Assembly: GCA_014763515.1 (NCBI GenBank)
Contig: JACXVH010000107.1
Span: 1 to 5,578, forward strand
Origin: Flavobacteriaceae bacterium
GTDB lineage: Bacteria; Bacteroidota; Bacteroidia; Flavobacteriales; Flavobacteriaceae
Direction of reading: 5' to 3'
Length of the DNA: 5,578 nt
In this document: positions 1 through 5,517 of the stretch, in pieces
Numbering within the stretch: the first letter of the stretch is position 1
Layout: each line of letters begins with the position of its first letter
Program-made: the position numbers and the translations under genes
Notes under the pieces: generated by a model
Told to the model about the DNA's origin: nothing
Database searches by the model: none
What the model saw: only the letters and a program-made list of their open reading frames with translations

Positions 1-55
1 TAAGCCCGATTGCGCCGATGGTACTGCACAACTGTGGGAGAGTAGGTCGCTGCCT
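1..55 (+). rRNA. rrf: 5S ribosomal RNA, 3' part
   Basis: This is the last half of a 5S rRNA gene; its 5' part lies before the window. The conserved segments GCGCCGATGGTACTGC and GTGGGAGAGTAGGTCGC are both present. They are the usual helix IV/V region of bacterial 5S rRNA, and the wording fits Flavobacteriaceae. The 3' end is placed near the TGCC at 51-54, which would pair with the missing 5' end. The exact last base is uncertain by two or three positions. Its place before a strong terminator indicates the distal end of an rRNA operon transcribed rightwards. Confidence 0.95.
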
Positions 56-63
56 TTCTTTTG

Positions 64-99
64 AAAACCCTATCCAAATTGGATGGGGTTTTTTGTTTT
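64..99 (+). terminator. Intrinsic terminator of the rRNA operon
   Basis: A 12-bp stem pairs 64-75 (AAAACCCTATCC) with 81-92 (GGATGGGGTTTT), with one T-G wobble and an AAATT loop. It is followed by a T-rich tail to 99. It starts about ten bases after the 5S rRNA end, as expected for the end of an rRNA operon. Read on the minus strand it also gives a stem followed by only four T residues, so it may weakly stop the convergent five-gene operon as well. Confidence 0.9.
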
Positions 100-138
100 A
101 TAAACTTTTCTTTTTTTTGATCTGTTATCCCAAAATAT

Positions 139-214
139 AGCCCCGATAGGAGCGACATCCTTTTTGTTTTCGGATCCAATTGAGTAGACAAAAAGATAGA
201 GCGTATAGCGGGAC
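139..214. repeat. Imperfect palindromic intergenic element, Flavobacterium type
   Basis: Two arms, about 139-165 and 190-214, face each other around a 24-base centre. Paired segments are CCCG 142-145 with CGGG 209-212, AT 147-148 with AT 206-207, GC 152-153 with GC 201-202, AT 157-158 with AT 196-197, and CTTTTT 160-165 with AAAAAG 190-195. Small internal loops and one bulge separate them. The left arm wording (AGCCCCGATAGGAGCGACAT) and right arm wording (AGATAGAGCG.. AGCGGGAC) match, from memory, an element found many times between genes in Flavobacterium genomes, often just after stop codons; this could not be checked here. It lies between the rRNA terminator and the convergent ATP-grasp gene and may fold in the 3' end of that operon's mRNA. 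The gene-free stretch 100-246 shows nothing else. Confidence 0.6.
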
Positions 215-246
215 AGTTGTTTCTTTAATAAACTGATTTTGTGCTC

Positions 247-1287
247 CTAAAATTTTAAAATAGTATTGTAGAACTGGATATGTTTTTTAAATTCGGAAAT
301 TCCTTCTTTAAAGCTTAAATAAGTTGCACCTTGTTTTTTGTTGTGTTTGCTTATTTTGTATAAATAATGGAAATGACGGATTAATTCTTTCCAACCAAAC
401 CAAAGTGAATGATTAGGATCGTAAATGTGTGTTGGTTCGCTAATTGCACCATTGATTTCTACGATTTGGAAGTTCTTACCATTTTCTAATTTTTCAAATG
501 AATCAAACATAATGTCCATGCGACCGTAATGAAATCCGTTTATTTGATTACAAATGTGAGAAAAGGTTTCTTCTAATTTTGGAGTTATAAAGTGACTAAA
601 ATCGATAAATTTTGTGCCTCTACAATGGTTTCCGTAGGGAACAAGGTTTATAGATTCGTTTTCGGATAAAATTTGGTTTAGTTTATCACCATATTCTTTA
701 TGTAAAACTTCTAGCTGTAATTCGTAACGCGGTTCTTTTAAAAGTAATTCTTTTATAGTTTCTCTTCCGTTGCCTTTTAATATTAAGAATTCTTTAGATA
801 CAATTCCTGTAATTTTTCCTTTAGTTTGATTGGGAAGTTTTACATAAAACAATCCGATTTCATTAGTAAATGGAATAAATTCTTGAATAAGGAAGTTAAA
901 ATTTGCTTTATTTGTATACGATAGTAATGTTTCTTTAGTATCTATTTTTTTTACAGCAGTTCCTCTCAAACCAATATCGGGCTTTGCTATAAAGGGAAAA
1001 TTTATATTATTTTCTTTAATTATGTTTATGATTTCGTCTAGAGAAGTTCCTTTATTGATTAAAATAGTTTTTGGATAATATTGTTGTGGAATTAAATCGT
1101 AGATTTCTTTTTTAGACTCCATGAAAAAACCACCATTTTTAATGGTAGGATTTGAAGCGTTAAAATAAAAAAATGAGCGTGTTCTAAATGCGTAATATAA
1201 ATATTGAAAATATACGGGTGTGTAAACCACTTGATAGGGCCAATATTCCCAGTGTGTAATCTTATGCCAAGTTAATCTTAGATTCAT
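247..1287 (-). CDS. ATP-grasp superfamily protein, probable carboxylate-amine ligase
   Basis: A 346-residue protein with the marks of an ATP-grasp ligase, an enzyme class that joins a carboxylate to an amine or thiol using ATP. Visible parts are a conserved aromatic-rich N-terminal segment (about 1-75, including NASNP 43-47 and NGGFF 51-55), the ATP-binding lysine in AKPD (101-104), a glycine loop GLRGTAV (106-112), the hinge-like IQEFIP (134-139), RMDIM (256-260) and the metal-binding EING (277-280). Automatic annotation may call such proteins D-alanine--D-alanine ligase, but nothing seen here supports that substrate. No signal peptide is evident, so it should be cytoplasmic. The start is well placed: its ATG overlaps the TGA of the NRDE gene by four bases (ATGA), implying translational coupling. 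It is the last gene of the operon. The substrate is unknown. Confidence 0.85.
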   Translation of the reverse strand: MNLRLTWHKITHWEYWPYQVVYTPVYFQYLYYAFRTRSFFYFNASNPTIKNGGFFMESKKEIYDLIPQQYYPKTILINKGTSLDEIINIIKENNINFPFIAKPDIGLRGTAVKKIDTKETLLSYTNKANFNFLIQEFIPFTNEIGLFYVKLPNQTKGKITGIVSKEFLILKGNGRETIKELLLKEPRYELQLEVLHKEYGDKLNQILSENESINLVPYGNHCRGTKFIDFSHFITPKLEETFSHICNQINGFHYGRMDIMFDSFEKLENGKNFQIVEINGAISEPTHIYDPNHSLWFGWKELIRHFHYLYKISKHNKKQGATYLSFKEGISEFKKHIQFYNTILKF

Positions 1288-1955
1288 TCGTATAAATCTA
1301 TATAATTGAGTTTTATTTTGTTATTTTCAATGTTAAATTGTGTAATACTTACTGTTTTTAAATGTTCATCACGTTTAATTACAATTGTATTATTCGAATC
1401 TTCTTCGTCTTTAAATTGGTGAAAATTTAATATTTCATCAGCTGTATAGTTTGAGTTTTCTAAATGATTTTTAAACATTTGTTGACGATGTTCTCTAATT
1501 TCTTTTGAATACAAAGTTGACGACGACCAAATATTATTTTCTTCAGTAGATAATTTAATTTTTGTTTTTTCTGTTTCATTCCATCGTAATTGAAATAATT
1601 CTTGTTGATAGAACAATACAACTGTGAAAGGTTCAATATTATCTAAATCAATTGCATCCCATTCTTTAATAACATCTTCTGAATCGAAAATATCCAATAA
1701 AATTAGTCCTCTACTTTTCCTGTAATCGTCTCGATGATGATGTTTTTCTTCGGCTCCATTTAAAAGAATTGCACAATTTAAATAATCGTGAACAATCCAT
1801 GTACCATTTGCTTTTGGATCCCGAGGATAGACTAATTTTTTATTGTTACCAATATATTCATTTGGTTCAATTGCTCGACCTCTAAGAGTTGTTTCATCTC
1901 TATTTGAAGTTAAAATACAACCTTTTTTAGTGGGTACAAATGTTACTGTGCACAT
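1284..1955 (-). CDS. NRDE family (TANGO2-like, DUF833) protein
   Basis: A 223-residue protein of the NRDE family, related to eukaryotic TANGO2. The N-terminus MCTVTF places a cysteine at position 2, as in Ntn-fold amidohydrolases where this residue becomes the N-terminal nucleophile once Met1 is removed. The name-giving motif NRDE is at 18-21, followed by R25, then PRD (44-46) and NGTW (50-53), a conserved block. Members of this family have been linked to heme handling (TANGO2/HRG-9) in animals; the bacterial role is not settled. Length is a little below that of eukaryotic members, and no signal peptide is visible. The gene starts 13 bases inside the end of the DinB-superfamily gene and its stop overlaps the ATP-grasp start, so all three are probably made together. 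Family assignment is firm; enzymatic activity is inference. Confidence 0.9.
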   Translation of the reverse strand: MCTVTFVPTKKGCILTSNRDETTLRGRAIEPNEYIGNNKKLVYPRDPKANGTWIVHDYLNCAILLNGAEEKHHHRDDYRKSRGLILLDIFDSEDVIKEWDAIDLDNIEPFTVVLFYQQELFQLRWNETEKTKIKLSTEENNIWSSSTLYSKEIREHRQQMFKNHLENSNYTADEILNFHQFKDEEDSNNTIVIKRDEHLKTVSITQFNIENNKIKLNYIDLYE

Positions 1956-2431
1956 TTTAATCGGTATTCTATGGTTGAACGTGCTACACCAAAGTTTTCA
2001 TTAATTTGAATCGTAGGAAATTTTAAAAGAGCTACTTTAATTAATGCTTGATGGTGAATTGAATGCTCTAAATTGTATAGTAATTCTCTAAAATAATTGG
2101 ATTCAATGAACAAAAAGTTTTCTGTAGTTCCTTGTTCAATTTGAAGTGTTTTATTTTCTTTATTAATTTTATTTAATAAAACTTCAATCGATTTTATAGC
2201 TTCTATGGTTTGTGTTTGTATAAGCAAATTACGTTCTCTTATATCATAATTTATTTTACCAATATCATAATTGTAAACTAAACATTGGTACAACTCTATA
2301 ATATGTCTGATATGTTCTCCAATGCTAGCATTACTTAATTCTAAATGTTTAAATGAAAACTGTTCATCATTTAATTGATGAAGAAGTTCTAAAATTTCGT
2401 TCAGATTCTTTTGAACAGAAGTAACAAGCAT
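1943..2431 (-). CDS. DinB-superfamily protein (putative metal-dependent four-helix bundle)
   Basis: With the start chosen here the protein has 162 residues and a predicted all-helical fold. It has the spaced histidines of the DinB/YfiT superfamily: H40 and H43 in GEHIRH, and H123 and H127 in EHSIHHQ, a HxxxH that with an N-terminal histidine would bind a divalent metal. Relatives include bacillithiol and mycothiol S-transferases and many proteins of unknown function; despite the name, DinB is not the DNA polymerase. An upstream in-frame ATG at 2476 would add 15 lysine-rich residues and overlap the DoxX gene by 41 bases. The ATG at 2431, four bases after the DoxX stop, gives the usual family N-terminus (MLVTSVQKNL) and is preferred. 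The 3' end overlaps the NRDE gene by 13 bases. The substrate is unknown. Confidence 0.85.
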   Translation of the reverse strand: MLVTSVQKNLNEILELLHQLNDEQFSFKHLELSNASIGEHIRHIIELYQCLVYNYDIGKINYDIRERNLLIQTQTIEAIKSIEVLLNKINKENKTLQIEQGTTENFLFIESNYFRELLYNLEHSIHHQALIKVALLKFPTIQINENFGVARSTIEYRLKCAQ

Positions 2432-2435
2432 ACAA

Positions 2436-2816
2436 TTAACTTTTTTGAAAAATACTAATTTTTTTTCGTTCTTCAAAAAGAACTAATCCACAACATATTA
2501 TTGTTATTATTGCTAAAGTAAAGAGTTGTCCACCGTCATGGTTTACATTTATACCTAATATGAAAATATGTGAAATTATTGCTCCAAACATGGTTCCGAA
2601 ACCTAATATTGCTCCAAATCTAGATTTATTTGGAATTAAAATTAAAATTGATGCAATAAATTCAATAATTCCTGTTCCAATTCTACCAAAAGGTTCTGCG
2701 TGTAATTTTGAAAAAATAGCGACACTTTCTGGTGCTGCCGTGAATTTAAAGAATAAAGTTTGAATCATAATTATAGCAGGGATAAAGCGAATTATCCAAT
2801 AAAATACCGCTTTCAT
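2436..2816 (-). CDS. DoxX family integral membrane protein
   Basis: A 126-residue inner-membrane protein with four predicted transmembrane helices, at about 5-22, 46-62, 67-88 and 97-114. The segment FFKFTAAPESVAIFSKL (22-38) between helices one and two is typical of the DoxX/DoxD family. An acidic/histidine stretch (NHDGG 92-96) precedes helix four, and a charged tail (EERKK 115-119) ends the protein. DoxX-like proteins are poorly understood; in Mycobacterium tuberculosis one forms a membrane oxidoreductase complex concerned with thiol and superoxide stress. Here it follows msrB by six bases and precedes the DinB-superfamily gene by four, so co-transcription is likely. A redox role beside the membrane-anchored MsrB is a reasonable inference but is not shown by the sequence. 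Confidence 0.87.
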   Translation of the reverse strand: MKAVFYWIIRFIPAIIMIQTLFFKFTAAPESVAIFSKLHAEPFGRIGTGIIEFIASILILIPNKSRFGAILGFGTMFGAIISHIFILGINVNHDGGQLFTLAIITIICCGLVLFEERKKISIFQKS

Positions 2817-2822
2817 TTTGAG

Positions 2823-3290
2823 TTATTTTTCGGGAATAAATTTTATCGAAACCGAATTGGTACAATATCTTTTTCCTGTAGTTTCTTGTGGTCCATCATC
2901 AAAAACATGACCAAGATGTCCACCACATTTAGCACACATTACTTCAGTTCGAACCATCCCAAAACTTAAATCTTGTTTATAAATAGTTGAACCTTTTATG
3001 GCTTTATCAAATGAAGGCCAACCACAATGTGAATCAAATTTTGTATTTGAATCAAATAATTTATTACCACAACCTGCACACACATAAGTTCCTTTTTCGA
3101 AATGGTCATAATATTCGCCTGTAAAAGCTCTTTCAGTTCCTTTTTCTCTTAATATTCTATATTCTTCATTAGAAAGTTGTGCTTTCCATTCTGCATCCGT
3201 TTTTTTTACTTCAAAATCCATAGTTTTTTTGTTTTGTGAGTTACAAGAGGTAAAAAGACTTAAACATAAAATTAATAATAACTTTTTCAT
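2823..3290 (-). CDS. msrB: Peptide-methionine (R)-S-oxide reductase, lipoprotein form
   Basis: MsrB reduces methionine-R-sulfoxide in oxidised proteins. From the start used here the protein has 155 residues. Residues 1-16 form a lipoprotein signal (MKKLLLILCLSLFTSC) with the lipid-bearing cysteine at 16. The catalytic domain follows: zinc cysteines C71/C74 (CAGC) and C119/C122 (CAKC), GWPSF (90-94) with C89 just before it as possible resolving cysteine, GGHLGHVFDDGP (123-134), and RYCTNS (141-146) with catalytic C143. The residues after C16 lack an acidic surface-export signal, so the domain probably faces the periplasm. An in-frame ATG at 3311 would add seven residues (MQLNIEQ) before the signal; the ATG at 3290 gives a standard signal peptide and is chosen. 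It is the first gene of the five-gene operon. Confidence 0.95.
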   Translation of the reverse strand: MKKLLLILCLSLFTSCNSQNKKTMDFEVKKTDAEWKAQLSNEEYRILREKGTERAFTGEYYDHFEKGTYVCAGCGNKLFDSNTKFDSHCGWPSFDKAIKGSTIYKQDLSFGMVRTEVMCAKCGGHLGHVFDDGPQETTGKRYCTNSVSIKFIPEK

Positions 3291-3330
3291 TTGTTCTATA
3301 TTTAGTTGCATAATAGCAATTTATTTTAAC

Positions 3331-3359
3331 CAAAAATACAATTAAATACACGAAACAAA
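3331..3359 (-). promoter_or_regulatory. Bacteroidota-type promoter of the msrB operon
   Basis: Read on the minus strand, TTTG (3359-3356) is followed after 17 bases by TATTTTTG (3338-3331). This is a full match to the Bacteroidota -7 element TAnnTTTG, with a -33 TTTG at an accepted distance. Transcription should start near 3325, giving a leader of about 35 bases to the chosen msrB ATG. It is the only good promoter seen ahead of the five minus-strand genes. The site is inferred from consensus only. Confidence 0.65.
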
Positions 3360-3386
3360 TGTTAGCTATTTTACAAAATTTGTTTT

Positions 3387-3830
3387 TTAAGTATTAGTTT
3401 CCAAATCATTAATGTAGTCTTCATATTCGTAAAAAAACAACTCAAAAGCACTCATTTTTTCATTAAAGAAATCAAATATTCTTGGCCAAGTATTTTTATT
3501 GTTAACACTCACATTATCTAGTTCGACCCAAATTCTACTTACTAATTTTCCATTTTCTAAATAGAAATTACGTTCAAAAATTGCATCTTCTAAAAAATCT
3601 TCAAGTAAGATAGTTTTTAGCGATTCTATTTTTTCGTAGTAAATTTTTCGAAGTTCCTCAGCAGCTGGTTCAATTTCTAAAAGCACTTGGGCTTTTTTAT
3701 TATCTACGTAAAATTTAAAACTAAAATCTTTAATCTTAGTGTTGTATAATAACCATTTTCTAGGATATTCTTCTGCAAATGCAATCCAAAAGTCTTTTTT
3801 TATTTGTCGCGCTTCTTCTTTACTAAACAT
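3387..3830 (-). CDS. DUF4268 domain-containing protein
   Basis: A 147-residue acidic, aromatic-rich protein that matches the DUF4268 family over its whole length. Recognisable parts are KKDFWIAFAEEYPRKW (11-26), the following lysine-rich beta segment (KDFSFKFYVDNKKA, 34-47), a central RKIYYEKIE helix (61-69) and the closing WPRIFDFFNEKM (115-126). The family's function is unknown. In larger proteins the domain accompanies nuclease-like or restriction-type domains; as a stand-alone protein in flavobacteria its job is not established. No signal peptide or membrane segment is visible, so it should be cytoplasmic. It ends 97 bases before the msrB start with no terminator in between, so some read-through into the msrB operon is possible. 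The start is supported by a Shine-Dalgarno sequence. Confidence 0.82.
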   Translation of the reverse strand: MFSKEEARQIKKDFWIAFAEEYPRKWLLYNTKIKDFSFKFYVDNKKAQVLLEIEPAAEELRKIYYEKIESLKTILLEDFLEDAIFERNFYLENGKLVSRIWVELDNVSVNNKNTWPRIFDFFNEKMSAFELFFYEYEDYINDLETNT

Positions 3831-3835
3831 TTTGG

Positions 3836-3840
3836 CTCCT
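3836..3840 (-). promoter_or_regulatory. Shine-Dalgarno site of the DUF4268 gene
   Basis: On the minus strand AGGAG (within AAGGAGCC) stands five bases before the ATG at 3830. It supports that start. It is notable because the other genes in the window have A-rich leaders without such a site, as is usual in Bacteroidota. Confidence 0.6.
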
Positions 3841-3843
3841 TTT

Positions 3844-3875
3844 TTTGATGAATTGTAAAAAAACTCCTAACTTTA
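3844..3875 (+). promoter_or_regulatory. Possible promoter of the Nudix gene
   Basis: TTTG at 3844-3847 and TAACTTTA at 3868-3875 are separated by 20 bases. The second element differs from TAnnTTTG only in the last base. A start point near 3882 would leave a leader of about 14 bases before the ATG at 3896. It lies in the 65-base divergent gap between the DUF4268 and Nudix genes; no clear promoter for the minus-strand gene was found there. Confidence 0.35.
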
Positions 3876-3895
3876 TGAGTTAAGAATTTAAAATT

Positions 3896-4552
3896 ATGTT
3901 ATTTCAGGATTTTATAAAATATATTCCAAAAATAGAAAAAGAAAAGTTGTTAGCCGAAGATGCGCATGCAAAAATGGCGCCTTTGGAACGAATTTCTTTT
4001 TTAAAGGAAGAAAATTATCTTGATAAAAATCCGAGATTAGCTGCTGTATTGATGCTATTTTATCCCAAATTTGGCGAAACACATTTAGCATTAATTGTAA
4101 GAAATACCTATCCAGGAGTACATTCATCACAAATAGGTTTTCCAGGTGGAAAAGTAGAAGACATAGATAAAGACTTGGCAGATACAGCATTAAGAGAAAC
4201 ACATGAAGAAGTAGGTGTACATCCTCAAAAGGTTGAAATTATAAAACCATTTTCTCGCATTTATATTCCGCCGAGTAATTTTTTAGTTTCTCCATATATG
4301 GGAATTTGTCATGAAGAAGTTTCCTTTATACCTGATATGGATGAAGTAAAAAGAGTATTAGAATTTCCTCTTTCATTATTTTTAGACGAAAAAAGTATCA
4401 CAAAAGTAAAAATGACAACGTCATATGCAGTAGATATTGAAGTTCCTGCATTTGTTGTAGATAAATATATTGTTTGGGGTGCAACTGCTATGATGATGAG
4501 CGAGTTAAAAGAAACTATTAAAAGTGTCTTAAACTGCGAAGAATCATTTTGA
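3896..4552 (+). CDS. NudL-type Nudix hydrolase, probable CoA pyrophosphatase
   Basis: A 218-residue Nudix hydrolase of the NudL/YeaB/NUDT7 group, whose members split CoA and acyl-CoA into phosphopantetheine and adenosine 3',5'-bisphosphate. The sequence LALIVRNTYPGVHSSQIGF (64-82) leads into FPGG (82-85), as in the CoA-specific Nudix signature. The Nudix box continues with KVED and ALRETHEEVG (98-107), which holds the metal-binding glutamates. As in other members of this group, the spacing from GG to RE is one residue longer than in the standard Nudix box. The 50-residue N-terminal extension and the PPSNFLVSPYMG segment (125-136) also fit the group. No signal peptide is visible; it should be cytoplasmic. 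It is probably monocistronic, since the next gene has its own promoter. The exact substrate is inferred from the family. Confidence 0.9.
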   Translation: MLFQDFIKYIPKIEKEKLLAEDAHAKMAPLERISFLKEENYLDKNPRLAAVLMLFYPKFGETHLALIVRNTYPGVHSSQIGFPGGKVEDIDKDLADTALRETHEEVGVHPQKVEIIKPFSRIYIPPSNFLVSPYMGICHEEVSFIPDMDEVKRVLEFPLSLFLDEKSITKVKMTTSYAVDIEVPAFVVDKYIVWGATAMMMSELKETIKSVLNCEESF

Positions 4553-4577
4553 AAAATGAATGGTTTTTATACATTTG
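4548..4577 (+). promoter_or_regulatory. Bacteroidota-type promoter of the acyltransferase gene
   Basis: TTTG at 4548-4551 and TACATTTG at 4570-4577, with 18 bases between, match both promoter elements completely. Transcription should begin near 4584, about 20 bases before the ATG. The upstream element overlaps the TGA of the Nudix gene (4550-4552), so the acyltransferase promoter is built into the end of the neighbouring gene. Confidence 0.7.
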
Positions 4578-4603
4578 CAACCCTTACCTAAAAAAATCAA
4601 ATC

Positions 4604-5419
4604 ATGGGATTATTTAAGAGAAATCCTTTTGGACATATATTGTTTTTAAAAAAATGGTTAATCCGGATAGCAGGAGCATTAACACATAAACGCTATAGAG
4701 GATTTAATCAGTTACATATTGAAGGTTCTGAAATTATTAGAAGTCTTCCAGATAGAAATGTTTTATTTATTTCTAACCACCAGACTTATTTTGCTGATGT
4801 AGTAGCAATGTTTCATGTTTTTAATGCCGCGTTAAAAGGAAGAGAAAATAATATTAAGAATGTAGGTTACCTGTGGAATCCTAAATTAAACATGTATTAT
4901 GTGGCTGCAAAAGAAACCATGCAATCGGGATTATTACCTAAAATTATGGCTTACGCGGGATCAATTTCTGTAGAAAGAACTTGGCGTGCAGAAGGAAAAG
5001 ATTTAGAAAAACACGAGCAAAAGCAAGTAAAATTATCTGATTTTAGAAATATTGAGAAAGCATTAAATGATGGTTGGGTAATTACTTTTCCACAAGGAAC
5101 TACGCGTTCATTTAAACCTGTGCGTAAAGGAACAGCTCACATTATTTTGCATCATAAACCCATAGTTGTTCCTATTGTAATTGATGGTTTTCGTCGATCG
5201 TTTGATAGAAAAGGATTACGAATTAAGAAAAAAGGTATTTTGCAATCTTTTGTAATTAAAGAACCTCTTCAAATTGATTATGAAACCGAAACGGTTGATA
5301 GTTTAGTTGAAAAAATTGAATTTGCAATTGAACAACATCCTTCTCTTTTAAAAGTTATTCCAACAGAAGTTTTAGAAGAACAAGCGAAATTAGATCAAGA
5401 GCGACAATGGAGATATTAA
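4604..5419 (+). CDS. PlsC-type 1-acyl-sn-glycerol-3-phosphate acyltransferase family protein
   Basis: A 271-residue lysophospholipid acyltransferase-like protein, which would transfer a fatty acyl group to a lyso-lipid at the inner membrane. Motif I is SNHQTYFAD (57-65) with the catalytic H59; motif II is probably GSISVERTWR (119-128); motif III is TFPQGTTRS (161-169); motif IV is VPIVIDGF (189-196). Two details depart from the textbook family: H and D in motif I are separated by five residues rather than four, and the glutamate of FPEGT is a glutamine. Both may be normal for this Bacteroidota subgroup. The N-terminus is short and basic, with a weak amphipathic helix but no cleaved signal. 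The true substrate could be lysophosphatidate or another lyso-lipid such as an ornithine or glycine lipid. An insertion sequence begins about seven bases after the stop, leaving the reading frame intact. Confidence 0.85.
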   Translation: MGLFKRNPFGHILFLKKWLIRIAGALTHKRYRGFNQLHIEGSEIIRSLPDRNVLFISNHQTYFADVVAMFHVFNAALKGRENNIKNVGYLWNPKLNMYYVAAKETMQSGLLPKIMAYAGSISVERTWRAEGKDLEKHEQKQVKLSDFRNIEKALNDGWVITFPQGTTRSFKPVRKGTAHIILHHKPIVVPIVIDGFRRSFDRKGLRIKKKGILQSFVIKEPLQIDYETETVDSLVEKIEFAIEQHPSLLKVIPTEVLEEQAKLDQERQWRY

Positions 5420-5425
5420 AAAAAA

Positions 5426-5454
5426 GGGTACTATAACATAAACTGTGTAAGTAG
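5426..5454 (+). repeat. Probable left terminal inverted repeat of the IS
   Basis: The stretch runs from GGGTAC to the end of GTGTAAGTAG, directly before the A-run that opens the terminator palindrome. Length and wording fit an IS256-family terminal repeat, but the matching right repeat is not in the window, so the limits are inferred. Confidence 0.5.
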
Positions 5455-5514
5455 AAAAAATAATGGGGTTTTAAAACCCCATTATTTTTTGTTTAATTTT
5501 AAATTTTACACAGT
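5442..5514. repeat. Nested inverted repeat around the IS terminator
   Basis: ACTGTGTAA at 5442-5450 is repeated in inverse form as TTACACAGT at 5506-5514, a perfect 9-bp pair. The first copy is the inner part of the probable terminal repeat; the second ends three bases before the transposase ATG. Between them lies the 36-bp palindrome. In an RNA entering from outside, the whole stretch would fold as one long hairpin that covers the region just before the start codon. The second copy may instead be a transposase binding site. Both ideas are inference. Confidence 0.7.
5455..5490. terminator. Perfect 36-bp palindrome, probable two-way terminator inside the IS
   Basis: Arms 5455-5472 and 5473-5490 are exact reverse complements of 18 bases each. 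The core is TAATGGGG against CCCCATTA, with an A6 run on the left and a T6 run on the right, so a stem followed by a U-run forms in either direction. It should stop transcription coming from the acyltransferase gene before it reaches the transposase, and it is now the first terminator-like structure after that gene. Confidence 0.85.
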
Positions 5515-5517
5515 CTT

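Noticed and set aside
247..1287. D-alanine--D-alanine ligase
   Set aside because: The ATP-grasp fold is clear, but the N-terminal segment and the operon context do not fit a peptidoglycan ligase, so only the superfamily is named.
2432..2476. N-terminal extension of the DinB-superfamily gene (start at 2476)
   Set aside because: It overlaps the DoxX gene by 41 bases and encodes a lysine-rich stretch without family resemblance; the ATG at 2431 gives the usual family start four bases after the DoxX stop.
2560..2969. Plus-strand open frames opposite the DoxX and msrB genes
   Set aside because: They lie antisense to two well-supported genes, have no family resemblance and no promoter, and their composition is that of a reversed coding strand.
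3868..3882. Small inverted repeat TAACT/AGTTA in the DUF4268-Nudix gap as an operator
   Set aside because: Five A-T-rich pairs are expected by chance in DNA of this composition, and it overlaps the possible -7 element.
3912..4202. Minus-strand open frame opposite the Nudix gene
   Set aside because: It is the reverse image of the conserved Nudix N-terminal half and has a leucine/phenylalanine-rich composition with no recognisable domain.
4544..4565. Possible terminator at the end of the Nudix gene (TCATTT, TGAA loop, AAATGA)
   Set aside because: The stem is six mostly A-T pairs that include the stop codon, and the T-run after it is interrupted; too weak, and the region is better explained as the next gene's promoter.
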